This document shows, in pieces, positions 56,380-64,000 of a DNA stretch of 64,000 bases. The stretch is from assembly GCF_036416795.1 (NCBI RefSeq), contig NZ_CP143867.1, positions 5,014,001-5,078,000 of the forward strand, in the 5' to 3' direction. Made by a program: the position numbers and the translations under genes. Under the pieces are notes generated by a model, which did no database searches, had not been told where the DNA came from, and saw only the letters and a list, made by a program, of their open reading frames with translations. This DNA is from Bacteroides sp. MSB163. GTDB lineage: Bacteria > Bacteroidota > Bacteroidia > Bacteroidales > Bacteroidaceae. Each line of letters begins with the position of its first letter. Position 1 is the first letter of the stretch.

Positions 56380-58372
56380 AATAATACAGAAGAACAGAGA
56401 ACGACTTGCGATAATACGAAGTCCATATAATCCGATAACCGGCGAAGGATCAACATCTATTCCCCGGAAAAAGGTCTATATAAAAGACTGTCCCATTGAA
56501 GAAATGTATCTTCCGGAACAATTTGCAGAAACCGGTTTTGTGAAAAAGCTCATTGAGATTGGATTTAATGGGTATATCAAGTTCGTCCTCAAACAGGGTG
56601 TATCGGATAAAATAAGGAATGAACTTTGGACATCTTTTTGCCAGGAACGAATAAATTATGACTTTGAATACTGGGCCTATTCATGTATTCAGATATCGGC
56701 GAAAGGAAAAGGAAAAGACATAGCATTCTTACTTAACCGAGCACAAAGATACTATTTAAAAGAACTGGAAAAGCTTCGCATAGCTGGTGTCCCTATTGAC
56801 ATTATTCTGTGTAAAGCCCGTCAATGGGGCGGTTCCACTCTTACCCAACTTTATATGTTGTGGATACAACTTATACACCGTTCCAATTGGAACTCTGCTA
56901 TCTGTGGACACATTGAATCCGCAGCCCGGAATGTATCTGGTATGCTTCAAAAAGCAGTCGACAATATGCCTGCATGGGCAACGGGCGGTATTCGCCTAAA
57001 AACGAATCCTTATCAAGGCTCACAGAAGACGCGTTCCATCAATACAACGAATAGCCGATATTCTATAGGTTCTGCTGAGAAACCGGAAAGTCTTCGTTCA
57101 GAAGATATATCAATGGCCCACTTGACAGAAGTCGGTTTATGGAAAGAAACTAAGGGAAAGAAACCGGAAGACCTTGTACAATCCATATTCGGTTCTATAC
57201 TCAGCGGACCCTATACTATCAAGGTTTTGGAATCCACCGCCAAAGGAGTAGGCAACTATTTTCATCGTACATGGTTGGATGCAGTCGAAGGACGTAATAA
57301 TTTCACTCCGGTATTCATTCCCTGGTTCATGATTGATATATATTCAAAACGTATCGATCCCAAAACATACAACGCGTTTATTGCCACCATGACCGAATAT
57401 GAATACTGGCTGTTTGAGCTTGGTGCAACTTTAGAAGCTATTGCTTGGTACAGAGATAAATCGCTGGAATTTAAAGATAAATGGCGCATGTGTTCTGAAT
57501 ATCCGTCTACGGCCGCTGAAGCATTCCAAAGCACGGGCCGGAGAATATTCCCACAAAAATACGTCGAACAAGTTCGGACAACCACTCTCCCACCCTGTTT
57601 TTATGGAGAATTTGTAGCAAACGATATTAAGGGTAAGAATGCACTATCTAATATTCGTTTTGAGCACATAGAACCTACAAAGGACCTAAATAACATCCTG
57701 TGGGTATGGGCTCTTCCCGACTATACAGAGAAGTACTATGACCGATACGTGGTTAGTGTCGACATTGGCGGTACATCATCAGCAGCAGATTTCTCATGTA
57801 TTAAAGTAGCTGACCGGCTCCCAATGCTTGAAGAAGGCGGACTACCGGAAATTGTCGCCGAATGGCATGGGCATATCGAACACGATTTATTAATATGGAA
57901 AGCCGTACAGATAGCGGCTGCATACGGAAATGCTGTACTTGTTATTGAAAGTAACACACTTGAAACAGAAGGAACAGAAGGTGACAACTTCGATTATGTA
58001 TTGGATGAAGTGGTGGAATATTACGACAACCTTTATTCGCGTACATCACCAGAACAAATTAAACAAGGACTACCGGTTAAATATGGTTTCCACACCAATC
58101 CCAAAACTAAGCCTACTATTATCAACTTCCTTAAATCCGCAATGCGTGACTTTCTATATATTGAGAGAAGTAAGCCAACCACGTTCGAGATGGATACGTA
58201 TGAACTAAAGGAAAATGGCAAGGAGATGGGTGCCGCTGAAGGCTGTCATGACGACTACCTGATGGCGACAGCCATCCTTGTATATGTTTGCTATAAATGG
58301 CAACTCCCGCGAATTATGCGGGAGTTTAGGAAGTCTAAAAAAACAAAGATTGTCAGCGAAGCTTCAATTTAA
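56366..58372 (+). CDS. terL: Terminase large subunit
   Basis: The protein has 668 residues. The ATPase domain carries a divergent Walker A, CKARQWGGSTLT (about 150). The nuclease domain carries SVDIGGTS and the late HDDYLMATA motif. It packages phage DNA into proheads, cutting concatemers. Its stop overlaps the stop of the converging portal gene by 4 nt, so both end in the same few bases. The length is slightly above the family norm, as in Bacteroides phages. Confidence 0.88.
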   Translation: MTVNEIIQKNRERLAIIRSPYNPITGEGSTSIPRKKVYIKDCPIEEMYLPEQFAETGFVKKLIEIGFNGYIKFVLKQGVSDKIRNELWTSFCQERINYDFEYWAYSCIQISAKGKGKDIAFLLNRAQRYYLKELEKLRIAGVPIDIILCKARQWGGSTLTQLYMLWIQLIHRSNWNSAICGHIESAARNVSGMLQKAVDNMPAWATGGIRLKTNPYQGSQKTRSINTTNSRYSIGSAEKPESLRSEDISMAHLTEVGLWKETKGKKPEDLVQSIFGSILSGPYTIKVLESTAKGVGNYFHRTWLDAVEGRNNFTPVFIPWFMIDIYSKRIDPKTYNAFIATMTEYEYWLFELGATLEAIAWYRDKSLEFKDKWRMCSEYPSTAAEAFQSTGRRIFPQKYVEQVRTTTLPPCFYGEFVANDIKGKNALSNIRFEHIEPTKDLNNILWVWALPDYTEKYYDRYVVSVDIGGTSSAADFSCIKVADRLPMLEEGGLPEIVAEWHGHIEHDLLIWKAVQIAAAYGNAVLVIESNTLETEGTEGDNFDYVLDEVVEYYDNLYSRTSPEQIKQGLPVKYGFHTNPKTKPTIINFLKSAMRDFLYIERSKPTTFEMDTYELKENGKEMGAAEGCHDDYLMATAILVYVCYKWQLPRIMREFRKSKKTKIVSEASI

Positions 58373-60330
58373 GCAGCAGTTTTCACGATACCATCTTCTG
58401 GAGTGGCGAATTGGTCATTATTCACTTTCTGCATAAGATTGTTATTACCTGGCATTACATCTTGCGGAATGCCCCCCATTGCCTGCTGATTCATCAAAGC
58501 CTGCTCGTTTCGTTTAATAGCTTCGAGTATCTTTGTAGCAAACGGATAAGAGCAATTTTCTAACAAAATCTTGACATCAATTGCATTTTTTTCAAAGAGT
58601 TGCATCAAGAAGTCATTCTGTAACATCTGAAATGACGGGGTATTAGTACCTTCAGTGATTTTCAGGTCAATCTGTGCATTCTGAACTTTATCCGGATCAT
58701 AGTACTTTGCTTCTTCCGAATAATCTCTCCCAGACAAGTCAATGTGTCTGGCTGAAGTATAATATTGCTGGATAGTTTGCATAACCATATAATCCCTTCT
58801 TTTACGGAATGAGTTGAATGACTCAAACATTCCTTTCAAATTCAATGAAGAGTTCTGAACTTGTTGCGCATACAGACTGGCAGCTGTACCAGCACTAGGT
58901 TGTTTACCTTGCATCGCACTATTCACGCCGGAAATATCATTGATGAGCTTCAACTGCAAATTCAATAGCTCATAATCACCGGCAACAGCCGCCTGGCCAT
59001 TATATTGCTGAACGACATTACTAAGATTCTGACCGTTTTTCAGGTTACAGAACAGAACTCCATTATACCGCACATATTCGTCGATTATTTCTTCGCGAGT
59101 CATACTTTCAAAAGCCGATTCATCAACAATCAATACACCTTTGGAAGACGAACTACGAATGAAATCAATCAATGTCATTGTTCGGTTGATAGCACGTTGC
59201 TGGTCTATGAAATCCTCTACATAATTGAAGACCTTTCCCTGTATCATCGGGTACACATGGAAAGCATAGTTATGCGAACCATGCCAATAAGGGCTCCGGC
59301 CTTCTTGAAGAATGTCTCCCCAAGGGGACATGTACCGGTAATACCAATACTGTTCATTGCCATACTCATATTCGATCAACAATATGTCCTCCGGCAAAAC
59401 ACCATGAGCAAGTGCCTCATTCGTTCGCTGTTGATTCTCCCAATCAATTTCCTTCTTTTCGTTCAATCCTATATAGTAGAATGTACCTTTCAGTGTATCA
59501 TGACAGAAGTATGCCTCCCGGCTCTCCAACCTCCACCCAAAGATAACCCGGCACAAATCAGGACGAGATGGGGTGTAGAAATCTAAATCTTTCGTTTCCC
59601 TCCCCTGCAAACCATCATAAGTAAGATATGTGTCGCTCACACGATATATGTTCTCAATCCACTCTTTATCAGCCCGGCTTTTAGCAAATAGGGAAACAAC
59701 CTTATCGAGTGGCATATCATACACTTCACCGATACAATTCAAGTCCCAGGTACGGACATCCTCAATATTCGTATTGAAAAACATACGCGCTGGATTACAG
59801 CCATAAACCCAAACATCATTCATCCGTTTAGCCGGGTTCCAGCCATATTCCACACGCTGGCCCACATAGCCACCGCATAACATTAATCTGAGACTATCAG
59901 AGTCCAACTCCCGAATTTCATTAAGATCATGGACATATTCAACCGCAATACTCATCATCTCTCCGATTTTGGCCTCTTTCTGATCCCGGACCGTACAGAT
60001 AGACTGAGTTACATTATTACGAAACTGCCCGTCAATATTTTTAAGAATGGGACTAATCATATTGTTTTTCAATGGAACCTTACCATTCTTTTTGATTAAG
60101 TCTGCTTCTCTTATCATCAAATCCGTTTCCGGGTCTTTAATATAATCTCCCCACTGGTCCTCATAAGCGTACATCACACTACGGCGCATCTTTTGACGAG
60201 CCTCATCCAGTGAAGCCCAATATTTACTGAATTCATCCAGAATATCCAGATGCTTCTCGTTACGTCTCTGTTCACGAGAAGCATCTTTCTTACGTACTGG
60301 CTTTACATTTCTATTCAAAAACTTATTCAT
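58369..60330 (-). CDS. Phage portal protein
   Basis: This 653-residue protein begins with a very basic segment (NRNVKPVRKKDASREQRRNE), followed by a helical wing-stem-clip pattern typical of podophage and crAss-like portals (LRLMLCGGYVGQRVEYGW, NPARMFFNTNIEDVR, VQNSSLNLKGMFESF). It forms the dodecameric ring at the capsid vertex through which DNA passes. It converges with terL and is the promoter-distal gene after the huge polyvalent protein. No metal or catalytic motif is expected or seen. Confidence 0.8.
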   Translation of the reverse strand: MNKFLNRNVKPVRKKDASREQRRNEKHLDILDEFSKYWASLDEARQKMRRSVMYAYEDQWGDYIKDPETDLMIREADLIKKNGKVPLKNNMISPILKNIDGQFRNNVTQSICTVRDQKEAKIGEMMSIAVEYVHDLNEIRELDSDSLRLMLCGGYVGQRVEYGWNPAKRMNDVWVYGCNPARMFFNTNIEDVRTWDLNCIGEVYDMPLDKVVSLFAKSRADKEWIENIYRVSDTYLTYDGLQGRETKDLDFYTPSRPDLCRVIFGWRLESREAYFCHDTLKGTFYYIGLNEKKEIDWENQQRTNEALAHGVLPEDILLIEYEYGNEQYWYYRYMSPWGDILQEGRSPYWHGSHNYAFHVYPMIQGKVFNYVEDFIDQQRAINRTMTLIDFIRSSSSKGVLIVDESAFESMTREEIIDEYVRYNGVLFCNLKNGQNLSNVVQQYNGQAAVAGDYELLNLQLKLINDISGVNSAMQGKQPSAGTAASLYAQQVQNSSLNLKGMFESFNSFRKRRDYMVMQTIQQYYTSARHIDLSGRDYSEEAKYYDPDKVQNAQIDLKITEGTNTPSFQMLQNDFLMQLFEKNAIDVKILLENCSYPFATKILEAIKRNEQALMNQQAMGGIPQDVMPGNNNLMQKVNNDQFATPEDGIVKTAA

Positions 60331-60396
60331 AGCAACACATTTTTCACAAAAGTAAGACAGTTAACCCATTAGGTAGTTGTTGATTTACAACAAAAG

Positions 60397-63300
60397 CTAC
60401 TTAATGCTCCGAAGTTCTTCTACTATTTCTGCTTTAAGAAGGTTCAGGGCAGTCTCATACGCTTTTCGAGTCTCCCTATCCGTTTCCTCTTTTATCAAAT
60501 CCTGATATGATTTTACTCGTTTCTGATATTTCTTTAATACCGAGTAACGTTCATATTCAGATGAGTTCTCCAATTCTTTCAACTTCGCTCTATACTGTTC
60601 ATTCCCAGTCTTTATTTCTTTTTTATAGCCGCGAAGTCTATTCTCAACGACCTTATAATCGCCTAAGTAATTAAAGTATGCCTCATTTACGCGACTGAAA
60701 ACATTCCTTTCATCACCACCACTCAAGAACCGATTTAATACAGGAACACTCCGCCACATTCTTTCATCTTCGTCCCAAATCATTGAAACCGTCTTTCCGA
60801 CCTGATTTATGGTTTTCCCCAATCCTCCAAAATAGCTTTCAAAGAAATGTTCAAAAATTGCCGGGTTCATATTTAATAGCCCTCTATCGTATTTATCACC
60901 ACCCGTTACTTCATTCAGTAATTTGGCAGAGGAAACAAGAGCCTTAGATGTGCCGGCATAAGCTTTAGTCCATTCCGGCATAAGTTCATTGAAATTATCT
61001 TTGTAAATGGGTTTACCAAAGAAATTTCTATTCTGTGCTACCTGATAAACCGGTTTACCAGCATCAGGCATTAGATTGCCAACAACAGTACCAACTATAT
61101 TTTTCGTTGGTGTACCTTTGGGAATATTCCACTCTCCACCACCAAATGGGTTAATAGGCAGTAATTCGGTAAACTGTCCCATCAACTCCATTCCAATATT
61201 GCGATTATCCCCTTTACCTTCCATATAAGAACGGAACAGTTCGCCAGCTCCATAAAAAGCACGCAATTCGATTGGTATTGGAATAGTAAGGAACTTATCA
61301 CCACCTAACCAGAAACAGAAATTATTCTTCCTTACCCATTCCGGCAGGTTTTCATAGGCATCTTTATCATCATCACCACCAAACATACCAATGAGTAAGT
61401 TATTCATGATAGGCAATAATATCCCAGCTGCAGTAAAGCCACCAATTGCAGCAGAAAAACGCTTTGGATTAGCCTTTGCTAAATTCGCAAAATTAGCTAA
61501 ACTTTGTACAGCAGCATTGAAAAATAAGAAAAGAGACTTAAATGTAGTAGCGCCCAGGCCACCAGCTCCTTTTTTATTGAAATTCACCGTAACTTCTTTT
61601 GCATCACTAATACTTCTTGAAATGCTCCGTCCCATTTGACGGCTCGTCATATAAGTAGTGAAACGACTTACATCTTCAGCACATCTATTACCAAACTCAG
61701 TCCATTTTGCCATAAACTGGAAAGCAGGTACAATCCCCATTGTTGTAGGTACGGTAACTTTACCTGGTTTAACTCCAAATATCCGTCCCAAATCGACAAG
61801 GCCTTTAGCATCCATAATTGAACGCTCTATCATCTTTCGATGTTCTTCTACACTATGTAACGCCGTGTAGCCTGTTTCTCCACCATTTTTAAGAAACTCC
61901 GAAAAATAACGTTCCAATTCATTATTCAGGTCGAGAGAGTTCTTCTCAGACTTATATAACAATTCTCCAAGTCTTAACCCCAGTCCATTTTTAATTAGAT
62001 TCCTTCTAAAACGACTTGAATACTTATGATCTTCCTTAATAGTTATTGCGGAAGTGGAAAATATCACATCTCTTGCCAAATTGCTAATTACAAAAGCCGG
62101 ATTTCTGGTCGTAAAGTTTGCAGCCATTTGCCGATTGATGCGCTTAACCAAGTTTACAAGTTTATGGGAACCACTATCTGGATTTGTCAAACCATTCATA
62201 GCCTGTGCCGCCCTTGGATTACCATTGATATAAACAGTGTATTCAAGGCCATCCTTCTTTACTATGACCATGTGCTGCCTTTGTTCTCTGGGCAATGCCC
62301 TATATGGTACCTCTAACCGTCCTTTGCGAGCCAGTCCTTCTCTTGCAAGCTCTACCATTCTTCTTTCAAATTCTTCGACTAAAGCAGCCACTTCCTCCCC
62401 TGTTGCGTCTTCCGGTATCTCAGGTAGAGCTTGCTGCCATTCATCTCGCACCCCATCATAGGTATACCACATTTGCTTCACTGTAGCAAGGCTTGTTGGA
62501 TGATTAATAACCATTGCCAGGAATCGTTGTTTCATAAGATTCCTATTCCCCTGCATGATGGCACTTTCGGCCATATTAGCTATTGTTGCCAGCGGATCGT
62601 CAGCCTCAGACACCCGACCTTCCATTTTCTTCACAGGTACATTGAATATTGGACGTTCTTCCATGATATAATCATAAACATCTGCTGCAGTATCCTCTTT
62701 CCAGCCTCGTAGTGGAATATAATACTTGAACATAGTACTAACTTTCTGATAAACATCTTTTGTCATTAAGCCGCACTCATAGGTCTTTTTGAGACTTTCT
62801 TTTGTTGCAGCATTAATCTTTTCCCAAAGAACAGTAGTCTCATTAGCTTCTTCAAAAGTAGATACTAACTTCTCAGCCTCAGTAGTAAAATTCTCTTTCT
62901 CACTAGTAAGAGAAGACAAGCCGGAGAAGTCTTTTCCACGAGCCTCAAAATATGCATCCTCTGCAGCTTCTTCCATCTCGGACTTTAAATTATCTCGCTC
63001 CTCATCAAAAGTTAACCCATCAATACCACCATTGGCCAAAAGTTTTTCCAAATCATTAAGCTTTTCAAGAAATGGCTCCTTTGCTTTCTCCGCAGCACGT
63101 TTGGCAAATTCTTCATTTCTTTCAAGACCATGTTTAGCTTTCAAATAATCCAATATATCGTCATACTCTACCCCAGTCTTTATTAGTTTGTTCACTTCTG
63201 ACATTATCGGATCAAAGAAATTCATTTTATAAAATTCCTGTTCAAATGAATTCCTACTGCTTAATTGATTTTCGGCCATATAAGCATTTTCATAATCTGC

Positions 63301-64000
63301 AATAGGTTTATCTGTTTCCTTTTCAAGTGCTTCTTGCAGAGTTTTCAACCCCAACATGCTATCTTGATACGCTTCTTGATACTTATACATCCTATCTAAA
63401 GTACGGGCCTCATACAAATGTTTAGCTACATCTTTTTCAGCTGTTGCATTATCACTCCTGTATTTTTTCCGAACCGGTGTCTCTCGGTAATTACCAACTT
63501 TCAATTTATATCGCATGGACATATCCTTAGCGAAAGCATCTGTCGAGTGTCCTTCTGTCTTCAATTGATAGGTTCTCCAAAGCATATATCGTAAATCTCC
63601 ATCATTCAATCTGAAACCAAGTTTGATTTTAGCTCGACGGAGCATATCTGTGAGCAAAGACTTAATTGTCTGTAAGAAACCATTTTCACGTTCAAAACCT
63701 TTTTCGGCCAATTCAGCAAGATATTCCTCTGTGGCCAAATGAAAATCGTACCCGCGTTTAATTCCAAGGTCAATGATTTTCTTTCTTGTTGCTGGAATAG
63801 CATTTTCAAAAACCTTATCAATGAAATCATCATACTGTTCCCCGAATACTTCATTCAGCCCACGATGTCCAACAGTTTCATGCAATACAGTAGCCTGCGC
63901 ATCTTCAACAGATACGGCATTAGGCAGGTAAACGACAACTTCTTTTGTTTTTGAATCAAACCATCCTTTCACATTACTTCCATTTTCTATTTGGATGCGA
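60397..64000 (-). CDS. Giant polyvalent/ejection protein (partial, cut by window edge)
   Basis: The frame is open to the right window edge, so the start is outside; the 1,191 residues from a GTG at 63972 are a lower limit. Visible are HETVGHRGL (HExxGH, a metallopeptidase-type motif of phage polyvalent proteins), long coiled-coil stretches, and an LPD38-like domain (MAANFTTRNPAFVISNLARD) with a hydrophobic segment (ILLPIMNNLLIGMFGG). Such proteins are packed in the virion and enter the host with DNA. The C-terminus is a charged coiled coil. It lies before the portal gene. Confidence 0.75.
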   Translation of the reverse strand, partial: RIQIENGSNVKGWFDSKTKEVVVYLPNAVSVEDAQATVLHETVGHRGLNEVFGEQYDDFIDKVFENAIPATRKKIIDLGIKRGYDFHLATEEYLAELAEKGFERENGFLQTIKSLLTDMLRRAKIKLGFRLNDGDLRYMLWRTYQLKTEGHSTDAFAKDMSMRYKLKVGNYRETPVRKKYRSDNATAEKDVAKHLYEARTLDRMYKYQEAYQDSMLGLKTLQEALEKETDKPIADYENAYMAENQLSSRNSFEQEFYKMNFFDPIMSEVNKLIKTGVEYDDILDYLKAKHGLERNEEFAKRAAEKAKEPFLEKLNDLEKLLANGGIDGLTFDEERDNLKSEMEEAAEDAYFEARGKDFSGLSSLTSEKENFTTEAEKLVSTFEEANETTVLWEKINAATKESLKKTYECGLMTKDVYQKVSTMFKYYIPLRGWKEDTAADVYDYIMEERPIFNVPVKKMEGRVSEADDPLATIANMAESAIMQGNRNLMKQRFLAMVINHPTSLATVKQMWYTYDGVRDEWQQALPEIPEDATGEEVAALVEEFERRMVELAREGLARKGRLEVPYRALPREQRQHMVIVKKDGLEYTVYINGNPRAAQAMNGLTNPDSGSHKLVNLVKRINRQMAANFTTRNPAFVISNLARDVIFSTSAITIKEDHKYSSRFRRNLIKNGLGLRLGELLYKSEKNSLDLNNELERYFSEFLKNGGETGYTALHSVEEHRKMIERSIMDAKGLVDLGRIFGVKPGKVTVPTTMGIVPAFQFMAKWTEFGNRCAEDVSRFTTYMTSRQMGRSISRSISDAKEVTVNFNKKGAGGLGATTFKSLFLFFNAAVQSLANFANLAKANPKRFSAAIGGFTAAGILLPIMNNLLIGMFGGDDDKDAYENLPEWVRKNNFCFWLGGDKFLTIPIPIELRAFYGAGELFRSYMEGKGDNRNIGMELMGQFTELLPINPFGGGEWNIPKGTPTKNIVGTVVGNLMPDAGKPVYQVAQNRNFFGKPIYKDNFNELMPEWTKAYAGTSKALVSSAKLLNEVTGGDKYDRGLLNMNPAIFEHFFESYFGGLGKTINQVGKTVSMIWDEDERMWRSVPVLNRFLSGGDERNVFSRVNEAYFNYLGDYKVVENRLRGYKKEIKTGNEQYRAKLKELENSSEYERYSVLKKYQKRVKSYQDLIKEETDRETRKAYETALNLLKAEIVEELRSIK

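Noticed and set aside
1..64000. Insertion sequences
   Set aside because: No transposase frame or terminal inverted repeats were recognised anywhere in the window.

Overview
The window is chromosomal DNA of a Bacteroides-type bacterium (Bacteroidales) followed by most of an integrated temperate phage. The assignment rests on promoter boxes of the TTTG - about 19 nt - TAnnTTTG type, a cambialistic-type SodB close to the Bacteroides fragilis enzyme, a NspC polyamine decarboxylase, weak Shine-Dalgarno signals on host genes, and DUF4494/DUF4373-like phage proteins typical of Bacteroides phages. No species is claimed.

Host part (1 to about 15,970). The 3' end of an unidentified gene and its terminator are followed by a six-tRNA array on the minus strand (Gly-GCC x3, Leu-CAG x2, Leu-GAG). 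Next come nspC and uvrD/pcrA (minus), a secreted YD-rich protein (plus), and a tight five-gene minus-strand cluster at 6.2-13.2 kb. That cluster encodes a Sel1/membrane protein, a large membrane-anchored coiled-coil protein, two paralogous helical proteins and a bactofilin-like beta protein. I do not recognise it as a described system. sodB, a thiE-like gene and a sensor-poor histidine kinase follow.

Phage part (about 15,970 to beyond 64,000). A 20-codon tail of a host gene with its terminator (15,843-15,966) marks the likely left attachment end. The minus-strand lysogeny module (16.1-20.0 kb) holds a DUF1828/DUF1829-like protein with a partner, two membrane proteins and a short HTH repressor. 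Two copies of a 10-bp palindrome lie between the repressor and a divergent HTH gene. The plus-strand early region (20.1-37.1 kb) holds a noncoding stretch with intact and aberrant tRNAs and four consecutive terminators. It then encodes a radical SAM protein, a PAPS-reductase-like protein, RecT, a PD-(D/E)XK exonuclease, a SNF2 helicase, a VRR-NUC protein, a DUF4373-like replication protein and three DNA methyltransferases. A KAP-family P-loop NTPase (37.4-39.4 kb) looks like an added cargo gene, and beside it is a small membrane gene broken by a stop codon.

Late genes. A large structural protein is on plus (40.5-43.2 kb). From 43.2 to 55.4 kb on minus are three tandem paralogs, a spanin-like protein, an M15 endolysin, a holin-like protein, tail and tailspike proteins, neck proteins, a capsid-like protein with an N-terminal membrane segment, and a scaffold-like protein. 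From 55.5 to 58.4 kb on plus are a small protein, a rhomboid protease homologue and the terminase large subunit. From 58.4 to 64.0 kb on minus are the portal and a very large polyvalent/ejection protein cut by the window edge. No integrase is visible in the window.

The points most worth a second look are the tRNA with a 47-nt anticodon loop and the noncoding array around it, the rhomboid gene in the packaging module together with a capsid-like protein bearing a hydrophobic N-terminus, the host five-gene cluster, the lysogeny-module accessory genes, and the KAP NTPase.
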